In this document: positions 41,363 to 56,885 of the stretch, in pieces
How positions within the stretch are numbered: the stretch's first letter is position 1
How the letters are laid out: each line of letters opens with the position of its first letter
Source: Pardosa pseudoannulata
Taxonomy: Eukaryota; Arthropoda; Arachnida; Araneae; Lycosidae
Reading direction: 5' to 3'
DNA length: 64,000 bases
NCBI GenBank assembly: GCA_032207245.1
Contig: CM063503.1
Coordinates: forward strand, 107,282,256-107,346,255
Made by a program: the position numbers and the translations under genes
Notes under the pieces: generated by a model
The model's input: the letters and a program-made list of their open reading frames with translations, nothing else
What the model was told of the DNA's origin: nothing
Databases searched by the model: none

Positions 41363-44300
41363 GACTGAAATAATTTTATTTTTCCTGGCCAGTAGATTTT
41401 CCTGTATTATTAGTTTTAAGCCAGGTTGAAACATATCTCCTGGCTTAAAACATCATCTTGGCCTGCCCTCTTAACTGAATCATTTAAGTAAATATGACAT
41501 AATTTATATGAACAATTTTCAGTTCATTCCATATTCCACAACTTTCTTTACCGATTTTATTTGCACATTTTCCACCATTGTCACTTTGGGAATTGCTCGG
41601 CTTTCCAGATAGTTTGAACACATCTAATAGGTAATTACCATTAATATTTTTACTCAGTTAAATAAATGGATTTCATTAAACGACAAAGTTTTTAACCATT
41701 TGAAACATTTCTAGAAATAGTTCAATATTTTTTTTTTCATATTAAATGCAAATAATTCATATACAAATTACTAACCGCATTAAAAGTTTATTTAACTATT
41801 GTCTGGCATAACCATTACATGCTCATTTCCAAAAAGGTATTTAGTATTGGCCTTGTATAAACAGATTTAAATAGATGAAGATTGATTAATGCAATAACAT
41901 TATGAATATTTTCATTTTTCTTTCTTTCACACTCGGTTATATTAAAAATTTATATTTAACATATTTATGCAATTTATTTTATTCAAAGCTAATCAAAACA
42001 ACACGAAAAGCAAATGTTGATAAATGCATGCAGGTTTAAATCATAAAACTTAAATTTTAATTTACGTAGAGAAGTAGAACATAAGTGAGAAAAAAATATA
42101 ATACAAATGATAAAATAAAATTAAAAAACTTGAGAACATCGAAACATTAACAATAGTCTGTATAATAAATTAAGCCACTTGAAAGTTACTACTGAGAAAA
42201 CCTCAGAAAGCATGTGTTATTAATAAGTGGTTCAGTGGTTTACTTGCATAAGCAGTCGTTGTTGAACTGATAGCTTCATATGCAGAACAAGTAAAACAAA
42301 CGCTTCTTTTATACAAAAAACGTGTCAAAACGTTTCCGGTTTTTGTTCATCTGAACTGTATTTATTTGTATTCAGATATCTTGTGTAAAAGTATTTAGCA
42401 GTTGTAAAATTAGAAGTTAAAAAAATATCAAAATTGTTAAATTTTTGGTGACTCTTGCTGGAGGTTCTGTAACTCCAATCAGGTTCAAGACTCACTTCTT
42501 AAGGCACTCTGATTTAAACTTATTCAATCATCTGAATGTATTAAAAATTTTCCAATGTACATGAGAATTGTGTTATATATAGTAAAATTATTAGTAAAAT
42601 AAAAGTCTATATTAAAATATTTTTTAAAGCGTAAAAATGAAATTTTTAAATCCATAAAAAATGTATCGTGTGCTTAAAATGATCAAATTTCATTCCTCTA
42701 TGACTCATAAAGATTATTTACAAAGTTAGTCCCTATCTGAAGTTACGTTAATTGTTTTTAATTCTTCAAAAAGTATAGCTTTCATCTATAATCAAGTAAC
42801 TGTAAAAAAATATTTAAAGCAATTCAACTCACATGATACAGATGATATGTTGTAATATATACAAAACATAATTAAGTTTATTTGCATAAATGGTGTGTGT
42901 ATAACATTCTAAGATTTATTTTTATCTGACAATCATTTGTGCTGGAACGAGCCGTAATTAGTATTCCTCATGAAAGTAACAGTTTTCTTAGAACCATCAT
43001 GTCAATTTTACCCCACTCATTTTTGATCGTATTACAAATTTCATTCGTTGTTATTGTATGTCATTTACTTAGAACAATGTTTTTTAAGGAACTGGAATCG
43101 CAAAATGTCATACGAGAAGCGTTCATGGATTTCGCAGAAAATTTTCTTAATAGGATACATTTTCTTCATGTTTCTGGTTCTTACTTTTTTAAATAAACAG
43201 CAGTTCACCTAAACATGAGACTGACGGTTTAACTATATGAAGCTCAAATTTATTAATGTACCATCAATATCATCGTGGAACAAATTCTTAAATGATCTAA
43301 AATATAATGTTTTTCCTATACGGAATTAATATATAATTAATTGTTTTACGTCTTCCTCTCCTGAAATACTCATTAACCCGTGTACGAAATTTTCTGTTCA
43401 CTGATGAAGTACTAACATTTTGCTTATTTGACCTAGAGATCATGACTTTATTTTTTCAATTACTGGACACGCATACCGGATTGATGTTTACTACAAATTT
43501 TCATTTATAACCTCGTAGTATATTTTCAGAAAATTTTCTGCAATTTATTTTTTATCTTTATTATTAAAATATACTTTAGAAAAACATATAAATTCTGTCT
43601 TTATTATTTTTTTCAATTTTCAATTTATGAGTTATTTTTTATACCCTAATAAATAAAATAAATTTTTGACGTAATGGATCTTTGAGCAAGTGGTTTTTCT
43701 TTTAGGAGTGGATACTATATTTTCGTATTATTTAATTGCATACAAAGTGGCTTGTCATTTGCTGTTTTACATTGTACCAAATACAAAGTAAATATACTCA
43801 TAAAGTATAAAGTCTGTGGGGTAAAATATGTTAAAAAAATATAAAATGATCTACACATTACATGCATTATAAACAATGTGAAAATGTTTCGGTTGGGATG
43901 CATGATCGGATGGTAAATTAAAAATAGTAGGCTGGTAATATGGGATAATATGGATGGTAATATAAAAGATGGTAATATGTAGGTATTAAAATATAGTATG
44001 TGTTTTGTGGACAAAATATTGAGAATGATTATTCTACAGTAGCACAAACATTTTGATCACTGATGTTTGCACTAATTACATTGTCATGTGCCAGAATTAG
44101 ATTTGGTTAGATATAAGACGACGTGAAAAAATTAAATTACTATGGAAAGAGATGAAAAGTGAGATATATAAATTTGAACACTTGATTTGGGAAATCAACT
44201 CCAACAAGGAAATCGCATGATCTTAATTTCTTAGGAACCTCACGTTACCTATTGTCAACTGAAAATTTAGAGGATTAGAAAAGCAGAGTTATTATTAAAC

Positions 44301-44460
44301 GTTGTATAATAAAATAAACTTAAATTAATTTTAAGTGAGCCGACTAGTATATTCTCAAAACAGTTTGTTCAAGAAATTCACCAAATTTGTTTTGAGGTAG
44401 CCATCATAAAATTTGAAAAAGACACAATCTTTCTAGTCCAATCGTAAATGCCAGCAGATG
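41363..44460. other. AT-rich unannotated stretch
   Basis: No supportable gene. The frame at 42939-43196 (85 codons, plus) and the 110-codon minus frame at 43715-44047, which partly reads a TGGTAATAT-rich imperfect repeat near 43935-43980, show no domain. Confidence 0.5.
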
Positions 44461-45060
44461 CTGTATTTCCACAGTTTTCTAACATGCAAAGTTCCAGAAA
44501 AAGCCGCAACTGGATGACGGAGTCGGGTCGTAAAGCGCACTAGGTGCACAGTCTCCACAAATCAGAAAAATTTCTTGATAAGTGGTAAAGCCCATCATAG
44601 ATATACAAGTGAAGAATGGTCTTGTGCCTCTAAAAGGACAAACGTCTTTGGCATGCCACCAATCTCCAACAAAAGAACCCATATTAATTTCCGAGTCCAA
44701 AATGGGTGGAGGTTGGTATTGGCACAGGGCTTGTTTCAAAGGAGACAGCGCAGTGCATATTTTTTTCTTTATTTCAATTTATAAAAAAAGAAGAAAAAAT
44801 ATTTTAATAAAAACAGAAGGAGCAGTCAAAATGCATGAATTTAATGAAATAAAACCACAATGCAATGTGCTAGTAAGAAATTCAAATTGAAAGACGCAAT
44901 AGAACTCTCGAGGGACCGTACAAATAACAGAGAAGCGAAGAAAGAATAGAATGCTAGAGTACATTGGGGTCATGGTTCCCAGGTTTATTAAAGAAAGCAA
45001 AATCCAAGTAGTGAGAAAAAAATAGACATCAGAGTCTTCAAGCCTGTGTTCACATAAAGA
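44461..45060. other. GC-richer segment of unknown origin
   Basis: This segment is clearly less AT-rich than its surroundings and free of simple repeats. Overlapping open frames exist on both strands (minus 44479-44739, plus 44575-44784 and 44582-44890), which means composition, not coding, is the likely cause. No SINE boxes, transposase or reverse-transcriptase motif was found. It is probably an old dispersed repeat; no second copy is seen here. Confidence 0.35.
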
Positions 45061-45604
45061 GAAATAACTCCCTCAGGGTCAAATGTTTTAACGATATTTT
45101 TATACTGCTATTTATTTTAACCTTTAGATAAAACTGTTTATACAAATTAGTATTTTAAAAATTCTTTAAATCCTGTAGGATGTTTTGCATATCGTGTTTT
45201 GCGCCATTTTAAATTGTAAAAGTAACAACCATATTTTTTTCATAGATATAAAACGAAACTTATGTTCCTGTCTCCGAAAATTTAACTTTTAGATTTTTCA
45301 TCCAAACAATTTGAAACCTCTGATTTTAATCATATATAACCCGTTTATATATTTAGGAATGATTTTTAATAAAATAATGTTAATTAAATAAACTTTCCCG
45401 GTTTACAGGTTGGTTATGTGAAGAGATATAAATTAACAGCTTTTATGAATTAATATTTTAATTCCAAATATTTATTTTATATTTACGCAAATATAATGGT
45501 AGAAACACAGAAGTTTGAAGAACTATATACAAAATGTATGAATGTTCACACAATCTAAATTATATTTTCTAAAACTCTCCTTGTAGATTTCAGGTAGGCA
45601 AGTC
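45061..45604. other. AT-rich unannotated stretch
   Basis: Nothing supportable. Confidence 0.55.
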
Positions 45605-45850
45605 GGTAAAGGCAATTATCTAATAACTGGAGGAATATGTGTTCTTGGCTAAAGCCAGCCATAGATTCGCTCTGGTCTTTTGGACCTCAATATTAGAGGC
45701 TCTCACCTCAATATTGTCGGCTCGAGCACGTAAAATATCATCATGATTGCAATGTCCTCCAACTTCTCAGTCGATACATCTGGATGTGGGAATCCAGAGG
45801 TCTTCTATTTGGTCACTGCTTTTAAATTACGTGTATTTTGGTTTGCCCAA
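45605..45850 (+). mobile_element. tRNA-derived SINE, family B
   Basis: The head GCAAGTCGGTAAAGGCAATT carries an A-box-like motif, followed by TAACTGGAGG and the expected B-box position (TGTGTTCTTGGCT, degraded). The body shares ordered blocks with the minus-strand copy at 56540-56885: GTCCTCCAA, CTCAGTCGATACATCTGG and CTGCTTTTAAATTA. Two independent matching copies and a tRNA-like head support a second SINE family distinct from family A. Confidence 0.65.
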
Positions 45851-48693
<2,843 letters not shown>

Positions 48694-49410
48694 TTGGTAA
48701 TGTTGGAGTTGGGGATACCCAAAAAAAGAAGTAAATCTGGTCAAGATATACTCAGTAAAGTCAAATGCGGAATGAAAGTTCGAAATGAGCTATTTGAGGT
48801 ATTGTCTGTAAATAGGGATTTGAAACAAGGGGATGTGCTTAAGTGCCATGTATTCAACCTTGGACTTGAAAAAACAGAGAGTTAGGGACGCAAACAAATA
48901 ACCATTGATACAAGAAACGTAAACTGCAATTTATGCAGATGACAAAACATAGAAGGGAATCAAGATCAGTGGTCGTTGAAGCATTATCTGCGTTTGTAGC
49001 ACCAGCATAAGATATAAGCCATTCTCTGACCACTAAAAATAAATTTATATGGGTTTGAACAAATACAGCTTGTTCAGATATGTGATATGTGATTAATAGA
49101 AACAATGATTTAGCAGTGGAAATTAAAAAAGAATAAATGAAGCTAATAGAGGTTTTTTAAGGTCTAAGAAATCAGTTAATCCAGTATATTAGTAAATAAA
49201 CATATTCAATTATTTAAACACTAATTAAAAAACACTTTAAAGTTATTGATAGGAAGTTGTTTTACTTAGATAGTGAACGCTGAACTTTAAAGTGGAGGTA
49301 GAAAATTACTTGAGATTCGAAAGAAGAATACTGAGAAGAATTTTTGGAGCTAAGAAAGAAAATGGGATCTAGAGAACACGTTATAATTTTGAACTCCAAC
49401 AAATTTAATT
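48694..49410 (+). pseudogene. LINE (non-LTR retrotransposon) reverse-transcriptase relic
   Basis: Ordered motif blocks on the plus strand: LGIPKK and VKCGMKVRNELFEVL leading into LKQGDVL...FNLGLEK (RT motif usually LRQGD-LSP-LFNLALE); IYADDKT at about 48930 (the catalytic box, usually YADD, both Asp kept); INRNNDLAVEIKKE with GLRNQ near 49095-49170; and RFERRILRRIFGAKKENG with RYNFEL at about 49315-49400, the conserved region after the RT. Stops and frameshifts between blocks, and missing sequence between the RT motifs, make it a dead 5'-truncated copy. Upstream endonuclease and RT parts are absent. Confidence 0.92.
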
Positions 49411-50284
49411 ATAATGATGATGATGAATACTTATTAGTTTTTTGTTCTTAATATTATACCTAAGAACGCGTGATAGACATTTTGACCCCATTTAATCCTA
49501 ATTACAATTTGAATTCAAAAAAGGTATACCTCATATAGGTATATACGTGTGTCACGATCCCTAGGTGCCCTAGTTATGTGATATTCAGTTCTTCCTGGCA
49601 GTCCTGATCTTACCTCTGTATATTTTGCTCCATACTGGTGGGACAACATTAAAATTGGACCACGACGGGCCTTTCACAGGTCAGCATTTTAACATTTTTG
49701 GTTCGCTGTTTTGATGACTGGTCTTCAGTAGTTGCAACTGTATGTCTTCAGATGTGTCAACATAATGGTAATATGATTACGCATTATAACTATTTGTCTA
49801 AAAATGAATAACTATAATTTTCGTATAAATGCAGATTACATTTTTATAACAACACATTTTTATATTAATCGTGGTAAATTTGACCCAGCGCGTGGTTTTA
49901 GTTAAAATGAAACTGCATCGATTCTAGTGTTAAATGCATGTTTAAATATGTGATATTTTCCATTGACTTGAATAAAACTTTTGCATTGTCTCTGCAAATG
50001 ATACCTTTAACCTGGATGGGTATTGAAAGAAGATGATCTAATTTGACAAGAGTTATTTATATATGAGAGCATTTCCAGTTGGAATTATGATAACCCTGGT
50101 CACCCATTCCGTAGAGGTAATGCAGAGTTCTTAAAAAATAAAATTTATTTAACCCTAGTCAGTAATTAACTTTTAAAATATTATATATTGCTAGGTATAA
50201 TATTGATAGTGAAACGTATATTTTTATATATTAAGGAGTTGTTTATCGGAATATTCTCCCAATTTTTTTAAAGTGTTCAGAAAT
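49411..50284. other. Unannotated stretch
   Basis: The part at 49540-49760 is GC-richer and non-repetitive but shows no frame or element motif. Confidence 0.45.
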
Positions 50285-50461
50285 ATTTAATACTAGAGTG
50301 ACTAAATGTTTGAAATCCCCTAAAGCCAAAGGTGACACGGGCTGATATGGGTCCAGAGTAGCCACACATTTGGAAAGTGGTGGCTGATGACACGTTCTTC
50401 TGTAAAGTGACTTTTAAGAACGTCCTTAAGAGGAAGTCTAATATATGGAGGAGCTTCACCT
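50285..50461 (-). pseudogene. Mariner-type transposase fragment (broken)
   Basis: Minus-strand reading from 50460: GEAPPYIRLPLKDVLKSHF (QDGAPPHI region around the second catalytic Asp), then ERVISHHFPNVW, then a degraded counterpart of the WPPRSPD...PCDFWLWG block (reads LLWTHISPCHLWL, with the third catalytic Asp replaced by His and a stop after it). It is the same transposase type as the longer relic at 61172-61960. Only about 60 codons remain. Confidence 0.88.
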
Positions 50462-51903
50462 TGATAAACCAAGAACTTTACCTAATATGAAAGGCATCAT
50501 TTCAAGACATGCTCACACCATTTCTCCGGACCCACTGTGGCCAACTGGAGATCATGCTATCTTACGATTTAAAATTTTAGGTGAAAATAATAGCAGCCAT
50601 ATTGAAGATGTCTTTTTGTACTAAATGTTTTAACTAGAGTAAATGTTGATACTATGATTAAATGTAAAATTCATTAACTAAATGCCCTCTGGTGGTGAAA
50701 TTTCGAATTTTTTGCATAAACAAATTTCCATAACTTCATTATCTTCTGCATATTTCATAACTTTCTTTCTGGAATTTAGGCTAAAGACAACTTAAAAGTA
50801 GGGAATTTTAATTATGGGTACCATGTACATGAAAATTGTAAGCACAATGGGAGTGAAGGGGCTCTTAATTGCATCTTTCTACATAATTTAAATGAAGAAA
50901 AATAAGGGATGTTATTATTTTAGTTACATTCAGGATATTTAGAATAACTTAGCGCATAGTTTTCATTATATAATTTATAATATTTTACTATTAAATTCTA
51001 TAAAATCTATACTTATGATATACAAAGCTTCATTTTGAATTCCTGCAAAGATCATTATAAAATTTAAAAAGTTGTTTATGTGATATCGTTAAACATTGCC
51101 CACCTTTTCAAAAGCTTCAACATAATATTTCAATGCCATTGTAAAAATACCATAAAATAATATTAAATTATATCAGCAGCAAGATTGTTTACATTTCGAT
51201 GTTTTCTTTAAATCCTTGTTCTTTGAACATACAAATTACATCCAAAACACTTCTATAAAATAATACTTCTGAAATTCAATAATTGTCATAATAAATTATT
51301 ATATCTCTCCAACAGAAATTGAACTGGTGGTACAGCGTGTGAAAAGACTGTATATAGCTTTTAATGGGGCTTTTTATTAAACTCCATATAAATTTCTGTA
51401 TTACTTATTCTTGTAGAATTCTTTTCCTCTTTCTTTTTATTAACGATATAGATGTTCAGGTTAGAGTTAATTCAACTTACTATAATTAAATATTTTATGT
51501 ACAAGGATGTCTTATATTTTATAGATTTAAAATTGATATCTAATAATGAAATAACCTGAAACGTTGTCTTCCCAAGAGTCGATATGGAACCTAGCAATTG
51601 TTTAAGTATAACAATTTATAACAAATCCTCATAATCCATAAATGTAGTATAAAAGAAATTATAGCTCTATATTTTATTGAATATAGAGTTGTATGTTGCT
51701 TTACTATCGTGCATGTTTGAGAGAAATGTGAAGGTTCTGCAGATAATGTAAGTTTATTTAACTTTTAGATAGATGAAAAAAAACTCAAGTAAATTAGATG
51801 TATATTTATAGATTCCATGATGTCTGGAAAGCTTTATATCTTCTTTATTAAATGCTGGTAGTTCTTCATAGGTGTGTCAGTTATTGATCAAATATCCTGT
51901 AAT
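50462..51903. other. AT-rich unannotated stretch
   Basis: Nothing supportable. The first 120 bases may be further decayed transposon sequence continuing the fragment on the left. Confidence 0.5.
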
Positions 51904-52108
51904 CCTTAATTCAGTCCGAACGTTGGCCGATTGGTTAGGGCGCTGATCCTCGGTACCAGAGTTCGTGGGTTCGAATCCCACTATGGCATAGATGCTCACA
52001 GCCGTCCGGAATCGCCTTTAAGCTGTAGGTCCCGATCGCATTATCCCTTATGTGCAAAACAGTAGACCATAGTGCTAGAAACCAAACCAAACCCAAACCT
52101 TAATTCAG
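51904..52108 (+). mobile_element. tRNA-derived SINE, family A, full length with target-site duplication
   Basis: The body spans 51915-52097 and is flanked by the 11-base direct repeat CCTTAATTCAG (51904-51914 and 52098-52108), the mark of LINE-machinery retrotransposition. The head TCCGAACGTTGGCCGATTGG holds the Pol III A box, and GTGGGTTCGAATCCCAC holds a perfect B box. The tail is ACCAAACCAAACCC. Intact boxes and exact target duplication suggest a fairly recent insertion. Confidence 0.96.
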
Positions 52109-53259
<1,151 letters not shown>

Positions 53260-53336
53260 ATGTGCTCTTTTGTTCGGCGTAGCATATCCAAACTTGGTTC
53301 TTGCGCCAATAAACCCCAACAAACCAACCAACCTTG
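53260..53336 (+). mobile_element. LINE/SINE 3' tail fragment (ACCAACC tail)
   Basis: TTTGTTCGGCGTAGCATATCC, then TTGCGCCAATAAACCCCAAC and the tail AAACCAACCAACC. It matches the minus-strand fragment at 8014-8085 block for block. Confidence 0.65.
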
Positions 53337-53597
53337 TGTTCAAGTTCATATGTGTATTCCTATATGATCACAATGACAACTGCAACAAAACAAAAAATAT
53401 CAGTGTAGTTTAAATGATCCATATAACAGGATATAAACTAGTTCTCTGGTGAAACATTCCTTAATAGTGAACAACAGCAGGAATCTGCATAGCAGATATT
53501 TAGGTTAAAAATTGCTTACCCGCGTGTGTAAGGTAATATTTTAACCATACGTAAAGTAAGCAAAGAAAATGTTAGGTTAATTTTCCATATTCCCTTA

Positions 53598-53731
53598 GGG
53601 CCGCTCTCACTACAGTCGTTTAAAGACTAACTGTGATTAATCTCTGTTTAAACGGAGAATTGCGTCCCGCAATTGGCTGACGTCATGGGTTAAACTCGGT
53701 TAGCCGTTAATCGACTTGGTGAGACCGGCCC
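53598..53731. mobile_element. PIF/Harbinger-type MITE
   Basis: The 134-bp element has inverted ends: GGGCCGCTCTCACTACAGTCG at the left, and GGGCCGGTCTCACCAAGTCG read inward from the right. The similarity continues into TTAA-containing inner repeats. It is flanked by TTA on both sides (53595-53597, 53732-53734), the three-base target duplication typical of PIF/Harbinger elements. There is no coding capacity. The interior carries an ATTGG box and a perfect TGACGTCA palindrome at 53678-53685. The well kept ends suggest moderate age. Confidence 0.9.
53678..53685. promoter_or_regulatory. Perfect CRE palindrome inside the MITE
   Basis: TGACGTCA is the consensus binding site of CREB/ATF bZIP factors, with an inverted CCAAT box six bases upstream (53671-53676, AATTGG). 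An exact 8-mer can occur by chance and function is not shown. Confidence 0.35.
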
Positions 53732-53734
53732 TTA

Positions 53735-54904
53735 ACCAGATTGAAACCAGTTAAATAGAAAGTCTTATCAGCTTTAAAAATAAATTTTAGGATTTAGTGT
53801 ACTTTGTTTTCAGTAAACTATTTCAGATGATTTTACACACGTTAATTGTTAGTTTTATGCATTAAATATTGTAAAAATAGAATCTGATTTATATTGTAAA
53901 AGATTTGTCATCACTTTTTATGTTGAATTTATTTTTAAAAAATCTATATGTTTTATATTTCCTATTTTTATTTTTCTTAATATTGCTGTATCCAGTCATA
54001 TTTACAATGACTGTTTCTATTCTAAATGAAAAAGATCATCCATATTTAAACAATTCTAAAATCTTTTTTTTTCCAATTTATTATCAGAAAGAAAACTAAA
54101 ATATGTTTACATATATGCAAATGTTATTTTCTATTAGCAGATAAAATCTAATATTCTTTAATCTTTTTTAATTTTTTTCATTTTGAAATAAAAACTATAT
54201 GTTAAAATAAATCCAGCTACTCTAATAAGTATATTATAAAAACAATATCTCACTAAATATAATTCATGTACATAAATCCTCTATTGGAGCTTAAAAGAAT
54301 AAAAAAGCTTTTAAGCATTTAAATCATTAAATTAAAGTAATTAGTTTATTCAAATGTGGAAAATATATCAGTATTGCACTGGAATTAATATACATTGTTT
54401 TAACCTTTTACATTATGAATTAATGTATCAAATCGTTATTATCTGCATTTCTAGTGCATTATCTAATATTACTAATTTTAACCTTCTGAACTTCAAGAAA
54501 TCTTTAAAACCCTAAAGACGATACATTATGATAATAAATATTTCATATCTTTTGACAGAACAGCAAAGTTGTTTATACCGTAGAATTTAACAACGGAAAT
54601 CAATAAAAGATATAATTTAAAAGTTTTATTCAAATAACAGAATATATGTAAAGAAATAAAACTGAAAAGTGTTCTATTAAATGAAATGTTTAAAAATAAA
54701 TATTCTAATGTTTAAAAATAAATAAAAAGTATATACGCAACTATACTAGTGGTTATAAGTTGTAAAATTTTAAATAAAATAAAACGATATGTTTAATAGT
54801 ATATATTCATATGAATCCCAGAAATTAGTCTAAATTGAGAAGAAAATTTGAATTTACTAATTTTTTAAAATAAACTTCACAACTATGAGAAATTCATCTC
54901 TTAA
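53735..54904. other. AT-rich unannotated stretch
   Basis: Nothing supportable; the plus frame at 53905-54099 is Phe/Leu-rich because of T-rich DNA. Confidence 0.55.
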
Positions 54905-55110
54905 TGTATATGTTACGGCCAAAGCCCGAATTCGGTCAGTTCCCTAATTGGCTGGCCAAATAGCGAAATAGCCAATATCGACTCACAATGACCGGCCAAT
55001 GTCCGATATTTCATTGATTTCGGGGTTTGGCCAGCCAATTCGTTAACTGGCATGGGGCGATCAGCCAAAGTCAGAAGTAAATGGTCATGTGCAAACTTTG
55101 GGTGTTTGTA
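54905..55110. other. GGCCAA/CCAAT-rich segment
   Basis: This segment contains repeated GGCCAA and its complement: CGGCCAAAGCC, TTGGCTGGCCAAATAGC, ATAGCCAATATCG, CCGGCCAATGTCC, TTGGCCAGCCAATTCG and CAGCCAAAG. Four of these are CCAAT/ATTGG boxes. It is GC-richer than its surroundings, and the minus strand is open from 55176 to 54913 without a recognisable domain. It may be the body of an unknown dispersed repeat or a promoter-like patch; no second copy is in the window. Confidence 0.4.
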
Positions 55111-55892
55111 TACCGTAATGCTAATAATAATCACATTATAGCTGTCACATAGGAGTTTTCCGACGAATCCACCCATCTTACGCGCCTAGGATAGTTCTTC
55201 AGAACAAAGGCAAAGGAGGTACGTGGCCCTAGGGGGACTGTAGTCTGAAGGGAGAAGTTTTAGTGAGCAAGGATCTTACAGTACTAGAAACCCCCTGGTC
55301 TCTTATGAACATTTCCTCTCCCTTGGAGAAAACAAACAAAAATATAATCACATTATCTACTGAATAAATTTATTACAGAAATTATCAGTATCATTACTTG
55401 TTACACTAAGATGAACTTTTATGACATTTCTAATTGCACAACAGTTTGTTATTTTTACATCTGCAGTGATTTGTTAAGCATTTGGTAGTGCAACTGTATC
55501 GAGTGCAACCTTGGCCGCCGGTCAGCGTTTGTGAAGAGGCAACGGTTCGTAATGATTTTTCCTCTGTGCCCACTGATGCTAATGTAAGTACTTTCTCTTG
55601 CAAAATAGAAAGCGCCCTTGATGTTCATGGCAACTGCAAGGAAGCTTCTTGGATCGACGTCTGTCGTTCGACCTCTGTCATCATCTCTTATGAGGATGTT
55701 TACACTATCTCCAGTCTTGCTTCAGCACATCGAATTATGTAAAAGCATCTTGTTCCTAATATTATCTTGTAACCCATTTAACATCACCTAACTAGACCTT
55801 CGTTCTAGTTTTGGTTTAATTTTTAGAACCCTCTGAGTCAATTTATAAACCGAGACCTCATTAAAAATTGCTTATATTTTTGCATAGTTTAA
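55111..55892. other. GC-richer unannotated stretch
   Basis: An 86-codon plus frame (55482-55742) has balanced composition but no recognisable domain, and has a splice-donor-like AATGTAAGTA inside it. The part at 55190-55330 is also GC-richer. No LTR pair or transposon ends were found. Confidence 0.35.
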
Positions 55893-56000
55893 GTATATAT
55901 ATATATATATATCTAAAATATATATATAATATATTATATATATATATATATGATAAATATTTATAAAATAAATATATATATATTATATATATATATATTG
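55893..56000. repeat. Interrupted (AT)n microsatellite
   Basis: Several (AT)n blocks are separated by short A-rich breaks. Confidence 0.93.
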
Positions 56001-56539
56001 GAGAATTGAAATACTAATCTTTTCTAGAAAAAGATTTTTTAATTGTTTTACGGTGAAAATAAGCTCAGAATAATTTTGTTATCACATAAAAAATTTATTT
56101 TTATAATAAATTTCAACTTTAACTGCTAGTTTCTATTTATAACATATATCTATTATTCATTATCTAATATAACTATAATAGTTCTAGTCATATAATCTAT
56201 TTTCATAATTAAATATATAATGCTGTGTATACATTATTCCATCGTTGAAAAGCAATGAATTCTTAATAAAGAAAAAAAAACACATCGCAAAATCGCTACA
56301 AATTTTGCTACATTTAATTGCCCGTAAAACACACAGTAAATTAATCTTCTTTCGCTAGTTATAACCTTTTTTTTCTTACGTTAACATTAACGGCAAGCAT
56401 AATACTACCTTATTCCAGGGTTTCGTTTTAGTTATATAAACTATGGACTTTTTTTAAATGATAACTCACGACTATATTCTCTCATTTTTTTTTTTTTAAT
56501 TTTTTTTGTTCTACTGTTGCGGAGTGAACTGTTTCGTGG
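56001..56539. other. AT-rich unannotated stretch
   Basis: Nothing supportable; poly-T runs lie near 56487-56508. Confidence 0.5.
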
Positions 56540-56885
56540 TAAACATTTGAAAGCCTAATCCTTAAGGAAGGCTGTTTGCCACCGAGGGTTAAAAAAAAAA
56601 GAACGATTCAGCAGGAGGCTACTCGTATTAAGGCAAAGGGAGCACCTCAAGATGAAAATACGACTTATGCTCAAGTGGGTCCTAATTATTTTGAAGCAGA
56701 GACAAACAGGATTGGGCACCCCAGAGGTATTGATTGAGAGCTTGGAGGACATCGGGACCACAAACATAGTTTGCGTGCCCCAGTCCCCTTTGAGAAACAT
56801 GGTGGATCTTAGGCTGACTCGGACTCCAAACCCGCAACCCTCCAGTTACGAGAGAGTTGCCTTTGCCGACTGAGAGACCGTGGCT
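56540..56885 (-). mobile_element. tRNA-derived SINE, family B, longer copy
   Basis: On the minus strand the head ACGGTCTCTCAGTCGGCAAA gives an A-box-like motif. TAACTGGAGG and GGGTTGCGGGTTTGGAGTCC (B-box position) follow at tRNA spacing. The body contains GATGTCCTCCAAGCTCTC, AATACCTCTGGGGTGCCCAA and CTGCTTCAAAATAATTAGG, which align with the plus-strand copy at 45605-45850. The tail side contains a T-run (A-run on the plus strand) near 56590. GC content is well above the surroundings. Confidence 0.75.

Noticed and set aside
42484..42500. B-box-like AGGTTCAAGACTC
   Set aside because: No accompanying A box or tail.
43715..44047. 110-codon minus-strand frame as a membrane protein gene
   Set aside because: Hydrophobicity comes from T-rich DNA, part of it reads a TGGTAATAT imperfect repeat, and there is no domain or gene signal.
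51915..51990. Functional tRNA gene
   Set aside because: A and B boxes are present, but the acceptor stem does not close and the sequence continues into a SINE body with a tail and target duplication.
55190..55742. LTR retroelement or exon at 55.2-55.7 kb
   Set aside because: No repeated LTR, primer-binding site, protease or RT motif; a single GTAAGT is too weak to call a gene.
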